Position numbers and translations under genes: made by a program. A stretch of DNA of 31,519 nt from DASTSN01 sp035760665. Lineage in GTDB: Bacteria > Bacteroidota > Bacteroidia > Chitinophagales > Chitinophagaceae. Positions 7,193 to 15,743 of this stretch are shown in pieces; position 1 is the first letter of the stretch, and every line of letters begins with the position of its first letter. The notes below the pieces were generated by a model, which worked only from the letters and a program-made list of their open reading frames with translations, searched no databases and was not told where the DNA came from. The stretch spans positions 1 through 31,519 of the forward strand of contig DASTSN010000003.1 of NCBI GenBank assembly GCA_035760665.1. Direction: 5' to 3'.

Positions 7193-7666
7193 TCATCCTC
7201 CGCGGGAAATGATTACTCCCAGGAAGGCCATAGTCAGCGATACCAGCAGCAATATTCTGCCGCTCCAGCGGGCTACCTGCACCCTGTTGGAACCAGCAGT
7301 TTCTGGCGACGCCTGCACTGCCTTGCTGCCCACCAGTAAATCATGCACCAAACTAACCAGCAAAATCGTAATGAATAAAATAATTTTTACTACCACCAGC
7401 CTGCCATAACTGCTTTGCGTAAAAAAAGACCGGGAAAAATGAATCCCCCTGAAATGTATATTCAAAAAACCGGTGACGACCAGCAGGCTCAGGACAATCC
7501 AGCCATAAAACCGAAACTTTAACCCCGTAACCATCAGCACTTGTCGTCGCTCGGGATTATTTTTAATACCCGGCAACAGCACCAGTGGCAGGAATAACAT
7601 ACCGCCAATCCAGAAGGCGGCGCAGATGATATGCAACCAAACACTAATATAATAAGCTGTATTCAT
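7193..7666 (-). CDS. CopD-like integral membrane protein
   Basis: The 157-residue product is mostly hydrophobic, with four predicted membrane segments at about 5-30, 50-72, 90-112 and 135-155. The N-terminus, SVWLHIICAAFWIGGMLFLP, and the later VKIILFITILLVSLVHD resemble the CopD / DUF2269 group. These are small four-helix membrane proteins whose His residues in helices 1 and 3 (His12 and the VHD His) may hold copper or haem. A role in copper uptake or resistance is possible, but no copper-related partner gene is nearby. It lies 110 bp beyond the secreted-protein gene and 76 bp from the patatin gene, all on the minus strand. Membrane location is sure; function is not. Confidence 0.8.
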   Translation of the reverse strand: MNTAYYISVWLHIICAAFWIGGMLFLPLVLLPGIKNNPERRQVLMVTGLKFRFYGWIVLSLLVVTGFLNIHFRGIHFSRSFFTQSSYGRLVVVKIILFITILLVSLVHDLLVGSKAVQASPETAGSNRVQVARWSGRILLLVSLTMAFLGVIISRGG

Positions 7667-7742
7667 GCTGCAAGTGTAGTGATTATCGCTGATACAACAG
7701 GCTGACCAAAATCATATCCTCCCGCTACGGATATTTACACGG

Positions 7743-8504
7743 TTACAGTCCGGCATATTGTCGCAGGTACTCACGGGTATAAATAAGTCCTGCAGTATAG
7801 ATAGCATCAAATTTTTTAAAATCAAATACACCGTACACGGCCAGTTCAGCTGGCTCAATAAAAAGTGCACACCGATGCCTGTTTTTCAGTACATTTTCCC
7901 GGATAGCCAGGTGCAATATCCTCTCTACGTTAGGCAGAAAACCGTTTTTTACATTATAGGGAGCTAGTGGATTCACATGTACACCAACAATGGATTGATA
8001 CGATTGCAATAAAGGCTCTGCCGGTAAATTACCACTGAGACCGCCGTCCACATACGGCACACCGTCAATTTCTACCGGGCGAAACAAAATAGGAATGGAT
8101 GAGGCAGCCAAAATAGCCGGTAACAGGGGGCCCCGTTCAAAAACCACCTGCTCGCCAGTAATAAAATCAGTAGCCGTAATAAATAACGGGAACTCCAAAT
8201 CTTCAAAATTCAAATGTCGCAGTACTCTTTTCAGCAATTGCTCGACTTTCTTTAAAGACAGAAATCCTGACCGCCAGCCCGCCCACTGCATAGACACCGC
8301 AATCTTATTTTTTAAGAAAATCTCTTTTACTTCATCGGTGCTGTAGCCATTGGCCAGGCAGGCTGCCACTATTGAGCCTGAACTGGTAGCCGCAATCGCC
8401 TGCGGATATATGTTTTTTTCTTCAAAGGCTTTTAGCACCCCCAGGTGAGCAAATCCCCGGGCACCGCCACCAGATAATACAAAAGGCCTGTTCTCCCGTT
8501 GCAT
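7743..8504 (-). CDS. Patatin-like phospholipase, RssA type
   Basis: The 253-residue product has the patatin fold signatures in order: oxyanion loop GGGARGFAHLG at 12-22, nucleophile elbow ATSSG at 39-43 with Ser41 as nucleophile, and the catalytic Asp in DGG at 153-155. These enzymes are Ser-Asp dyad lipid acyl hydrolases. The first Gly of the usual GxSxG elbow is Ala39 here, a change tolerated in some members. There is no signal peptide, so it is probably cytosolic or loosely membrane-bound, with phospholipids or lysophospholipids as likely substrates. The length fits the short RssA/YchK-like subgroup. The start is the ATG at 8504. It lies between the CopD-like and methyltransferase genes, with no clear functional tie. 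Confidence 0.9.
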   Translation of the reverse strand: MQRENRPFVLSGGGARGFAHLGVLKAFEEKNIYPQAIAATSSGSIVAACLANGYSTDEVKEIFLKNKIAVSMQWAGWRSGFLSLKKVEQLLKRVLRHLNFEDLEFPLFITATDFITGEQVVFERGPLLPAILAASSIPILFRPVEIDGVPYVDGGLSGNLPAEPLLQSYQSIVGVHVNPLAPYNVKNGFLPNVERILHLAIRENVLKNRHRCALFIEPAELAVYGVFDFKKFDAIYTAGLIYTREYLRQYAGL

Positions 8505-8579
8505 AGTATGAAAATAAACATTTCTCCTGAATCCCGCATGAATGCAGGCTATGCTTCCAAAAAACTGGAAAATACAACC

Positions 8580-9176
8580 TTACAGGTTTTGCGCAACCAG
8601 CCGTACAACTGCTGCCTGGCCCTTATGAAAATCACCTTCGTCCAGCACAATATCCATTTGTTCACAGCTCAGCACATTCAAATGCAGATGAAAATCGTGG
8701 TACAAAGTAGATGCATCATACAGCATGCTTTCATCTTTTGGTCCGCCGCTGCTATGGTGCAGCTGGTCTTTGGAAAATGCTTCCAATATCAGGAACCCAC
8801 CTGATTTCAGGCTGGCAGCCACGGCAGCATGAAACTTCACTCGCAGGGGTTCTGACATGTGTACATAAATAAGCGCCACAACATCGTAAAGTTTTTCCGG
8901 CGTATAGGTACTGAGTTCCTGCTGAATGTAATGAATGGTAACACCTTCCTCCCGGGCACGGGCCAGCGCTTTTTCACGGGCTACTTCGCTGTAATCAAAG
9001 GCATCAACCTGCCACCCTTGTTTAGCTGCATAAATGGCATTCCGGCCTTCCCCCTCTGCGGGAAGCAGCAATGAGCCAGGCTTGTGTGTATCAATAAAAC
9101 TTTTAAAAAAGGCATTTGGCTGCTCGCCATACACGTATGCGTGTTCAGCATAACGCTGGTTCCAGAACTGTTTCAA
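8580..9176 (-). CDS. Class I SAM-dependent methyltransferase
   Basis: The 198-residue product starts with the FWNQRYAEHAYVYGEQPNAFF block found in TehB-like and related small methyltransferases. Motif I reads LLLPAEGEGRNAIYAA (about 36-51), with the GEGR loop that binds S-adenosylmethionine, then an acidic motif II (VDAFDYS) and motif IV/V segments (YDVVALIYVHM, GGFLILEAFS). The substrate cannot be told; members act on tellurite, thiols or small metabolites. The start appears to be TTG at 9176-9174: the only in-frame upstream codons before a TAA are AAT and CGA, and no ATG fits the conserved N-terminus. A perfect -7 box lies at 9194-9201. It is the first of a run of leftward genes. Confidence 0.88.
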   Translation of the reverse strand: MKQFWNQRYAEHAYVYGEQPNAFFKSFIDTHKPGSLLLPAEGEGRNAIYAAKQGWQVDAFDYSEVAREKALARAREEGVTIHYIQQELSTYTPEKLYDVVALIYVHMSEPLRVKFHAAVAASLKSGGFLILEAFSKDQLHHSSGGPKDESMLYDASTLYHDFHLHLNVLSCEQMDIVLDEGDFHKGQAAVVRLVAQNL

Positions 9177-9193
9177 TCGATTTTAATTTATTC

Positions 9194-9201
9194 CAAATTT
9201 A
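9194..9201 (-). promoter_or_regulatory. -7 box upstream of the methyltransferase gene
   Basis: On the minus strand this reads TAAATTTG, a perfect TAnnTTTG, 17 bases before the proposed TTG start. No good -33 element is visible at the usual 19-21 base spacing, so the promoter may be weak or activator-dependent. Confidence 0.5.
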
Positions 9202-9366
9202 CGCAAGCCCTGAAAAAGAATTCATGACACTTATCAGGCTGTTTCCTATTTACCAGGGAAAAGTAAAACAGCAATCCTCCACTAGCGGTAAAAAGCACCT
9301 GTACCGGAAATTGGTTCAATAATAAAAACGGAGATGTAAAAGACTAAAAGAAAAAAGATGTCTCTG

Positions 9367-9858
9367 CTATTGTAACGTGATAGGTTGGGGTAATTGTTGT
9401 ATGATCGAGTCCAGTACCTGTTGCAGGTGACGGCCCGAGTCCTTTTGTGGGTTCACCAGGTCGTAGAGGGTGATTTTATCCAGCAGGCTGTCAATCGTCA
9501 CCTGCACCATTTGCCAAAGTGACCGGGCAGAACAATCAACCGAATTCACACAAAATTTTAAAGCTCCGGTATGTGAGCCACAAAAAGCGGCATCAAAAAG
9601 TGAACCGCCAAGTGCCTTGAGGACAGGATTGATATTAATTTCGCGGGCAGGTCTCGCCAGCACATAGCCGCCCTTGTAACCAGGGGTGGAATTGATAATA
9701 CCGGCCAGCCGGAGAATACGAGTGAGCTTTGCCACATAATGGGTACTCAATCCTTCCGCTTCGCTCAGTTGGCGGATACTCATACCTTGCTCATCCTGGC
9801 ACCGCGCTATGCGGATGAGAATGCGTAAACCATATTCTTCCTGTGAAGTAATTTTCAT
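9367..9858 (-). CDS. Rrf2-family transcriptional regulator, IscR/SufR-like
   Basis: The 163-residue product has an N-terminal winged helix-turn-helix (about 1-65: EYGLRILIRIAR, SIRQLSEAEGLSTHYVAKLTRILRLAGII, GYKGGYVLARP). After it lies a dimer helix region with three cysteines, Cys93, Cys103 and Cys109. IscR binds a [2Fe-2S] cluster through Cys92, Cys98 and Cys104 plus a His; here the spacing is 9 and 5 residues instead of 5 and 5. The C-terminal 40 residues are helical. As the last gene of the suf operon, 59 bp after sufT, it is the natural sensor of cluster status. It probably represses or tunes the operon from the palindrome at 15588-15607. Cluster binding is inference from the cysteines and context. 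Confidence 0.9.
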   Translation of the reverse strand: MKITSQEEYGLRILIRIARCQDEQGMSIRQLSEAEGLSTHYVAKLTRILRLAGIINSTPGYKGGYVLARPAREININPVLKALGGSLFDAAFCGSHTGALKFCVNSVDCSARSLWQMVQVTIDSLLDKITLYDLVNPQKDSGRHLQQVLDSIIQQLPQPITLQ

Positions 9859-9917
9859 ATTCCTAAATTATTTATAAGGGTGCCGGCATTGCTACTTGCC
9901 GTACAGTTTTTTAGTTT

Positions 9918-10235
9918 CTACATAAAACCAAGCTCTAGTTGTGCAGCCTCCGACATCATACTTTTATCCCATGGCGGATTCCAGGTAACAGCCACATGCA
10001 CATCGTTGACACCTTCGATCTGTCGCAGTTTTTGATCTACTTCCACCGGCAGGGTTTGAGCAGCCGGACAACTGGGTGCCGTTAGTGTCATCACAATTTG
10101 CACGTTATTAATAGGTAGAATATTCACCTCATAAATAAGTCCCAGTTCGTAAATGTTAACGGGTATTTCCGGGTCATATATCGTGCCCAAACATGCTATG
10201 ACTTTTTGCTTTAATTCTTCTTCATTCATAATCAT
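9918..10235 (-). CDS. sufT: SufT-like MIP18/DUF59 protein
   Basis: The 105-residue product (103 if the ATG at 10229 is used) carries the DUF59 signature YDPEIPVNIYELGLIY (about 20-35) and the single conserved Cys56 in TAPSCPAAQ. Family members help mature or deliver iron-sulphur clusters to target proteins; SufT and the eukaryotic CIA factor MIP18 are the known examples. The start overlaps the sufE stop by 4 bases (ATGA at 10235-10232), so the two genes are translationally coupled. It is the sixth of seven genes in the suf operon. The last residues (WNPPWDKSMMSEAAQLELGF) match the usual conserved tail, with the WxPPWxxxMMSE motif. Cytosolic. Confidence 0.92.
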   Translation of the reverse strand: MIMNEEELKQKVIACLGTIYDPEIPVNIYELGLIYEVNILPINNVQIVMTLTAPSCPAAQTLPVEVDQKLRQIEGVNDVHVAVTWNPPWDKSMMSEAAQLELGFM

Positions 10236-10672
10236 ACCGCAGCGTTTTTTAGTTTATAGGCCAGGGCATAATGTTTCATTTGCTTTACCATTGACAGCAA
10301 CCCGTTAGAGCGGGTTTGTGCCAGGTGGGTGGTCATGCCAATTTCATTAATGAACCCGAGTTTGGCGTCGATAATCTCATCAGGTGTATGCCCCGAGAGC
10401 ACCCGGATCAGCATACTGATTAAACCCTTTACGATCACCGCATCGCTGTCGGCTTTGAAATAAACTCTGCCATCACGATAATCCGCCGCCAGCCAAACGG
10501 TCGACTGGCAGCCCTTTACTTTATTTTCATCCAATTTGTATTGTTCCTCCAGCAGTGGAAGTTTTTTGCCCATATCGATGATATACTCATACTTGTCATC
10601 CCATGAATCAAAAAGGGAAAACTCTTCCACAATCTCCTGTTCAATGGTCGCTATGGATTTGTAATCGCTCAT
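10232..10672 (-). CDS. sufE: SufE, sulphur acceptor for SufS
   Basis: The 146-residue product is a normal-length SufE. The loop with the sulphur-accepting cysteine, VKGCQSTVW, places it at Cys55. SufE takes persulphide from the catalytic Cys of SufS, raises its turnover, and passes sulphur to the SufBCD scaffold in the cytosol. The N-terminal IVEEFSLFDSWDDKYEYIIDMGKKLP matches the family. The start at 10672 lies 4 bases after the sufS stop, and its stop overlaps sufT. The order sufS-sufE follows sufBCD as in many bacteria. Nothing unusual seen. Confidence 0.95.
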   Translation of the reverse strand: MSDYKSIATIEQEIVEEFSLFDSWDDKYEYIIDMGKKLPLLEEQYKLDENKVKGCQSTVWLAADYRDGRVYFKADSDAVIVKGLISMLIRVLSGHTPDEIIDAKLGFINEIGMTTHLAQTRSNGLLSMVKQMKHYALAYKLKNAAV

Positions 10673-10676
10673 CAGT

Positions 10677-11921
10677 TTAAGCTAACATTTTAATGGCTTT
10701 ACGAATGCCGCTGATTAACACATCAATTTCTTCCTTTGTATTATATACAGCAAAGGAAGCTCTTACAGTACCGGGTATACCAAAGCGCTGCATCAGGGGC
10801 TGCGTGCAGTGATGCCCGGTGCGAACCGCAATACCACTGTTATCCAGTAAAATACCGAGATCCTGCGGATGAAACTTATCAAATACAAATGAGACCACAC
10901 TCACTTTTTTAGCAGCCTGCCCGATGATTTTCAGACCAGGCACTTCCAGTAACTGCTCAGTGGCATACCGGAGTAATTCGTCCTCATGTCGACGGATAGC
11001 CTCTTTACCTGCCTGCTGCATAAAATCAAGGGCAGATTTAAACGCAATGACATCGGCGATATTAGGAGTGCCTGCTTCGTACTTATAGGGAAGATCGTTA
11101 TACGTGGTTTTGGCAAATGTCACTTCTTTAATCATCTCACCACCACCGTGAAAAACCGGCATTTCCTGCAGCCACTGCTTCTTTCCATAAAGCACACCGG
11201 TGCCGGTGGGCCCGTACAATTTATGCGCGGAGCAAACAAAAAAATCACAATCCAGGCCTTGTACATCGATATCCAGGTGAACGCTTGATTGCGCCCCGTC
11301 AATTAAAACGACAGCCCCAAATTTGTGTGCAGCCTCAATGATTGCTTCAACCGGGTTGATACTGCCTAATGAATTAGATGCATGCACCACCGAAACCAGT
11401 TTTGTCCGTGGAGTCAGTAATTTGTGATACTCATTCAGCAATAGCTCGCCGGCATCGTTTACCGGGATAACCTTCAATATGGCTCCCTTTTCTTCACATA
11501 AAATCTGCCAGGGAACAATATTAGAATGATGTTCCATGGCAGAAATGATAATTTCATCGTCTTTCTGCACGTGCTTTCTTCCCCACGTATAGGCTACCAG
11601 GTTAATTCCTTCAGTAGCGCCACGGGTAAAAATGATTTCTTCCCGCGAACCGGCATGAAAAAATCGCTGCACAGCATCCCTTGTGGCTTCAAAAGCTGCC
11701 GTTGCCTCTTCAGCGAGAGTGTGAATACCCCGGTGAATATTGGCATTGTAATACGTATAGTAGCGAACCAGCGCATCAATAACCGCCTGTGGCTTTTGCG
11801 TGGTGGCGGCATTATCAAAGTATACAAGCGGTTTCCCTTTTACTTCTCTTTGCAGTACAGGAAACTGCCGGCGGATGGCATAAATATCCAATCCTGCATT
11901 GATGGTTGAACCCGCTATCAT
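10677..11921 (-). CDS. sufS: SufS cysteine desulfurase (class II)
   Basis: The 414-residue product is a pyridoxal-phosphate enzyme that strips sulphur from L-cysteine, giving alanine and an enzyme persulphide for cluster assembly. The PLP lysine is Lys234 (SAHKLYGPTG), the PLP-ring Asp is Asp208 (LIDGAQ), and the catalytic Cys372 lies in RTGHHCTQPL, the RxGHHCxxP signature of class II (SufS/CsdA) rather than IscS enzymes. The N-terminal YFDNAATTQKP and the HRGIHTLAEEA segments are standard. The start overlaps the sufD stop by 4 bases (ATGA at 11921-11918). The partner SufE is encoded next. Cytosolic. This is one of two cysteine desulfurases in the window; the other is at 19664. Confidence 0.96.
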   Translation of the reverse strand: MIAGSTINAGLDIYAIRRQFPVLQREVKGKPLVYFDNAATTQKPQAVIDALVRYYTYYNANIHRGIHTLAEEATAAFEATRDAVQRFFHAGSREEIIFTRGATEGINLVAYTWGRKHVQKDDEIIISAMEHHSNIVPWQILCEEKGAILKVIPVNDAGELLLNEYHKLLTPRTKLVSVVHASNSLGSINPVEAIIEAAHKFGAVVLIDGAQSSVHLDIDVQGLDCDFFVCSAHKLYGPTGTGVLYGKKQWLQEMPVFHGGGEMIKEVTFAKTTYNDLPYKYEAGTPNIADVIAFKSALDFMQQAGKEAIRRHEDELLRYATEQLLEVPGLKIIGQAAKKVSVVSFVFDKFHPQDLGILLDNSGIAVRTGHHCTQPLMQRFGIPGTVRASFAVYNTKEEIDVLISGIRKAIKMLA

Positions 11922-13228
11922 AATTGATCAATTTCTAAACGTTCTTCAATCAGTTTGTCAATATACTGGCGCAATGCTCCGTTCTTGATTTGCTCCAGCA
12001 CATCAACGGCAAAAGCATGCAGCAACAAGGAACGGGCAATTTTTTCGCGAATACCCCTTGACCGCAGGTAGAATAATCCTTCGTCATCCAGCCGGCCTAC
12101 CGTACAGCCATGAGAACATTTTACATCATCTGCAAAAATTTCCAGCTGCGGTTTTGTATTAACAGAAGCATTATCGGAGAGTAAGATGTTTTTGTTGGAC
12201 TGGTATGCATTTGTTTTCTGGGCATCTTGCCGCACAAATATTTTTCCGTTAAAAACACCGGTAGCATGGCCGTCCATCACACCTTTGTATAATTCGTTGC
12301 TGTAACAGTTGGGACTGACATTGTCAACAATAGTATGGTTATCGATATGCCCATTACCCTGCTGCAAGTATAACCCATACAAATGCGATTCGCAGCGCTC
12401 TGCATCCATCACCATATTCAGGTTGTTGCGCACAATGCCTTCACCCAGAGAAATGGTAACGGTATGCACCTCGCTTTTACCTGTTTGACGGATATGCGTG
12501 GTACTTACGAGCGTTGCGTGAGATACGTCATTTTGAATTTTGTAGTATTCCACGACGGCATCCTGTTCTACCACCATTTCCATGACCTGATTCGTAAAGC
12601 TATCTGTCATACCAAGCGTGGCAAAGGTTTCAACAATCTCCACATTCGCACGTTCCTGTACAAAAACAAGGCTGCGCGGTTGTGCCAGGATACTGGCAGA
12701 GCGTGCATCGGTAATATTATAAATATAAACAGGATGTTCAAGTGTACAGCCTTTTGGCACATGCATGAAGACCGCACCCTGTAAAAAGGCCGTGCTTAAG
12801 GCATTAATACCATCTTTAAGATAGTGGCGGCTATGACCAAGGTTTTTTGCAACCACCTCTTTGAATTCGCCGCTGGCCGCATCCTCAAGCGGGATTACCC
12901 GGAGGCCGGCCGAACGGATTACGGATAATGATGGCATGTAAAGTCCATTCACAAATACCAGGGCGTTCGCCTGTTCATGACCTGGTAGAAAGGCTGATGC
13001 AATATCTGCAGGAGAAACCGTTACCGCTTCCTGCAGCGGCGGTAGCTGGTAAGCTTTATTAAACAAACTGCTGATGCGGGTGTACTTCCACTCTTCATGC
13101 TTCACGGTGGGAATTCCCCACTTGCTGAATGCCTGGAATGCCTGTTGGCGGATCGCCTGCAGGCTGCTCGAATGCTCAGCAGATTGAAGGCGGTCAAAAT
13201 GTTCTTTTATATAATCGATAGTGCTCAT
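11918..13228 (-). CDS. sufD: SufD, Fe-S scaffold subunit
   Basis: The 436-residue product is the SufD member of the SufBC2D scaffold. The right-handed beta-helix core is visible as successive short strands (about 150-360), followed by the conserved C-terminal segment QLEIFADDVKCSHGCTVGRLDDEGLFYLRSRGI near residues 355-390, split here only to name it. That block, with its DDVKCSHG and YLRSRGI signatures, marks the SufB/SufD family; the His in KCSHG is thought to help cluster assembly with SufB. SufD contacts SufC and is needed for iron entry into the complex. Its start is 35 bases after the sufC stop. Cytosolic. Length and order are normal. Confidence 0.95.
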   Translation of the reverse strand: MSTIDYIKEHFDRLQSAEHSSSLQAIRQQAFQAFSKWGIPTVKHEEWKYTRISSLFNKAYQLPPLQEAVTVSPADIASAFLPGHEQANALVFVNGLYMPSLSVIRSAGLRVIPLEDAASGEFKEVVAKNLGHSRHYLKDGINALSTAFLQGAVFMHVPKGCTLEHPVYIYNITDARSASILAQPRSLVFVQERANVEIVETFATLGMTDSFTNQVMEMVVEQDAVVEYYKIQNDVSHATLVSTTHIRQTGKSEVHTVTISLGEGIVRNNLNMVMDAERCESHLYGLYLQQGNGHIDNHTIVDNVSPNCYSNELYKGVMDGHATGVFNGKIFVRQDAQKTNAYQSNKNILLSDNASVNTKPQLEIFADDVKCSHGCTVGRLDDEGLFYLRSRGIREKIARSLLLHAFAVDVLEQIKNGALRQYIDKLIEERLEIDQL

Positions 13229-13263
13229 TCAATATTTGTTAATAGCTGTGCTGTGTTTAAAAA

Positions 13264-14028
13264 TCAAACTTCTTCACTAACCGGAAATTCGTTCTTAATA
13301 AAATCATAGCCTCGCTCTTCAAGTTCCAGTGCTAATTCTTTAGGACCCGATTTTACAATGCGCCCATTGTACAATACATGCACAAAGTCCGGAACGATAT
13401 AATCCAGCAGCCGTTGGTAGTGGGTAACCACCAGCACTGCATTCTCCTTATTACGCAACTTATTCACCCCGTTTGCCACAATGCGTATAGCGTCAATATC
13501 CAGGCCGGAATCAGTTTCATCCAGAATCGCCAGTTTGGGTTCCAGCATTGCCATCTGGAAAATCTCATTCCGCTTTTTCTCCCCGCCGGAAAATCCTTCG
13601 TTCAATGAACGGCTCAGCAGCGACTGATCGATATTTACCAATGCCATCTTCTCTTTCATAAGTTTAAGAAAGGCAACAGCATCAAGCGGCTCCTGTCCAT
13701 GGTATTTACGCTTTTCATTCACAGCTGTCTTGATAAAATTGGTAGTTGTTAGTCCCGGAATTTCCACCGGGTACTGAAAGGCCAGGAACAATCCCTCTTT
13801 TGCACGGTCTTCCGGCGATAACTCCAGCAGGTTTTTACCTAAAAACGAGACTGTTCCGCCCGTTACGTCATAATCTTCCCTGCCGGCCAGTACCGAAGCA
13901 AGTGTGCTTTTACCTGATCCGTTTGGTCCCATAATAGCATGTACCTCACCAGGCTTTATGTCAAGATTGATTCCTTTCAATATTTTTTTCCCTTCAATCT
14001 CCGCACGTAAATTTTGAATTGAGAGCAT
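13264..14028 (-). CDS. sufC: SufC ATPase
   Basis: The 254-residue product is the ABC-type ATPase of the SufBCD scaffold. Walker A GPNGSGKST is at 34-42, the Q-loop Gln at 85, the signature FSGGEKKRNE at 146-155, Walker B with Glu171 (LAILDETDSGLD), and the switch His203. Unlike transporter ATPases it is soluble and drives shape changes in SufB and SufD that expose the assembly site. It lies 54 bases after sufB and 35 before sufD. No unusual substitution was seen in any nucleotide motif. Confidence 0.97.
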   Translation of the reverse strand: MLSIQNLRAEIEGKKILKGINLDIKPGEVHAIMGPNGSGKSTLASVLAGREDYDVTGGTVSFLGKNLLELSPEDRAKEGLFLAFQYPVEIPGLTTTNFIKTAVNEKRKYHGQEPLDAVAFLKLMKEKMALVNIDQSLLSRSLNEGFSGGEKKRNEIFQMAMLEPKLAILDETDSGLDIDAIRIVANGVNKLRNKENAVLVVTHYQRLLDYIVPDFVHVLYNGRIVKSGPKELALELEERGYDFIKNEFPVSEEV

Positions 14029-14082
14029 GATATATTTTTTTATTCCTGTTTAATGATTGACTAATAAAATTTGGTTCGTATA

Positions 14083-15567
14083 TTATCCCACACTGCCTTC
14101 CAGGCTGATTGCCAACAGCTTTTGCGCTTCCACGGCAAACTCCATGGGCAATTGGTTCATGACCTCTTTAGCAAAACCATTGATGATAAGCGCTACGGCT
14201 GTTTCGGTATCAATACCGCGCTGGTTACAATAAAAAATCTGGTCCTCCCCGATTTTAGAAGTAGTTGCCTCATGCTCCACAACGGCGGTGTTATTCTTCA
14301 CTTCAATGTAGGGAAAAGTGTGGGCTCCGCATTTATCACCCAACAGCAAAGAATCACATTGGGAGAAATTGCGGGCATTGTCAGCCTTTTTGCTTACATG
14401 CACCAGACCCCGATAACTGTTATTGCTGAAACCGGCAGAAATACCTTTGGAAACAATCCGGCTCCTGGTATTTTTTCCCAGGTGCTGCATTTTTGTACCG
14501 GTATCGGCTTGCTGGTGGTTATTGGTTACGGCAACAGAATAGAATTCGCCAACAGAATAATCACCTTTTAAGATTACACTCGGGTATTTCCACGTAATAG
14601 CCGAACCCGTTTCCACCTGTGTCCACGAAATTTTTGAGTGAGCCCCCTGGCAAATACCACGCTTGGTGACAAAATTATAAATACCGCCATTCCCTTCTTT
14701 ATCGCCGGGATACCAGTTTTGTACGGTTGAATATTTAATCTCTGCATGCTCCATTGCCACCAGTTCCACCACGGCTGCGTGCAACTGGTTTTCATCACGC
14801 ATCGGTGCTGTGCAGCCTTCGAGATAACTCACGTAGCTGCCTTCTTCGGCAACGATTAATGTGCGTTCAAACTGGCCGGTGTTCTCGGCGTTGATGCGGA
14901 AATAAGTTGACAATTCCATCGGGCAGCGAACCCCTTTGGGTATATAGCAAAAAGAACCGTCGCTGAAAACCGCTGAGTTGAGGGCAGCGAAATAATTATC
15001 TGTCACCGGCACCACCGAACTCAGGTATTTCCGTACCAGTTCAGGATGGTGCTGGATGGCTTCGCTCATGGAGCAGAAGATGATACCAAGCTCGGCCAGT
15101 TGCTCTTTAAAAGTGGTGGCAATCGACACACTGTCAATAACCGCATCGACGGCCACGCCAGTCAGTCTTTTTTGCTCATCGAGAGAAATGCCCAGCTTTT
15201 CAAAAGTTTTGCGCAACTCGGGATCAATTTCATCCAGGCTTTTGGGTTTTACTTTTTGCTTGGGGGCAGCATAGTATATAATGTCCTGGAAATCGATGGG
15301 CGGGTAAGTTAAATTAGCCCAGTTAGGTGCTTCCATTTTTAACCAGTGCCGGTAGGCTTTTAAACGCCACTCCAGCATCCATTCCGGCTCATTTTTTTTA
15401 GCCGAAATAAACCGGACAATATCTTCATTTAATCCTTTGGGAGCAGTATCGGCTTCAATATTGGTAACAAAACCGTACTTATAATCGCTCAGCACCGTTT
15501 TTTCAATCGTACTAAGATCATCATCCACCCTGTTATCTTTAAGTGGTTCAGCAGTTTCTGTTTTCAT
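14083..15567 (-). CDS. sufB: SufB, Fe-S scaffold subunit
   Basis: The 494-residue product is SufB, the scaffold on which new clusters form. It has the expected N-terminal helical part (about 1-140), the beta-helix core, and the conserved C-terminal segments GDKCGAHTFPYIEV and FYCNQRGID (about 405-455), which contain Cys residues able to hold sulphur or the cluster. Its start, the ATG at 15567-15565, lies only 4 bases after a perfect -7 box (15572-15579), so the transcript is probably leaderless or nearly so. It is the first gene of the seven-gene leftward operon. A palindrome at 15588-15607 overlaps the -33 region and is the best candidate for control of the operon. Cytosolic. Confidence 0.97.
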   Translation of the reverse strand: MKTETAEPLKDNRVDDDLSTIEKTVLSDYKYGFVTNIEADTAPKGLNEDIVRFISAKKNEPEWMLEWRLKAYRHWLKMEAPNWANLTYPPIDFQDIIYYAAPKQKVKPKSLDEIDPELRKTFEKLGISLDEQKRLTGVAVDAVIDSVSIATTFKEQLAELGIIFCSMSEAIQHHPELVRKYLSSVVPVTDNYFAALNSAVFSDGSFCYIPKGVRCPMELSTYFRINAENTGQFERTLIVAEEGSYVSYLEGCTAPMRDENQLHAAVVELVAMEHAEIKYSTVQNWYPGDKEGNGGIYNFVTKRGICQGAHSKISWTQVETGSAITWKYPSVILKGDYSVGEFYSVAVTNNHQQADTGTKMQHLGKNTRSRIVSKGISAGFSNNSYRGLVHVSKKADNARNFSQCDSLLLGDKCGAHTFPYIEVKNNTAVVEHEATTSKIGEDQIFYCNQRGIDTETAVALIINGFAKEVMNQLPMEFAVEAQKLLAISLEGSVG

Positions 15568-15571
15568 GCCG

Positions 15572-15579
15572 CAAAGATA
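15572..15579 (-). promoter_or_regulatory. -7 box of the suf operon, next to the sufB start
   Basis: The minus strand reads TATCTTTG (perfect TAnnTTTG), ending 4 bases before the sufB ATG. The -33 position, 19-20 bases upstream, has ACTT or TACT, not TTTG, and lies inside the palindrome at 15588-15607. This suits a regulated promoter and a leaderless mRNA. Confidence 0.65.
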
Positions 15580-15587
15580 CGGATCAA

Positions 15588-15607
15588 TTTATACAAAAAA
15601 GTATAAA
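15588..15607. promoter_or_regulatory. Palindrome over the sufB promoter, probable operator
   Basis: TTTATAC (15588-15594), six As, GTATAAA (15601-15607): perfect 7-bp arms around a 6-base spacer. It starts 8 bases upstream of the -7 box and covers the -33 position, where a bound dimer would block RNA polymerase. The Rrf2 regulator at the end of the same operon is the natural ligand, but this is inference. Confidence 0.6.
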
Positions 15608-15743
15608 CAAGGAATTAAAACCCCAATTTTTGCAGACTTTTAGAAAGGGAAAGGGAAATTGAAAATGAAGGAAGGCCGAACATTATGAAATGTCATACAG
15701 CGACATACAGGATGCTGAAATACCTGAACATATACATTAACAG

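Noticed and set aside
14071..14571. Plus-strand frame of 166 residues inside sufB
   Set aside because: Antisense shadow of a strongly conserved gene, with no recognisable domain.
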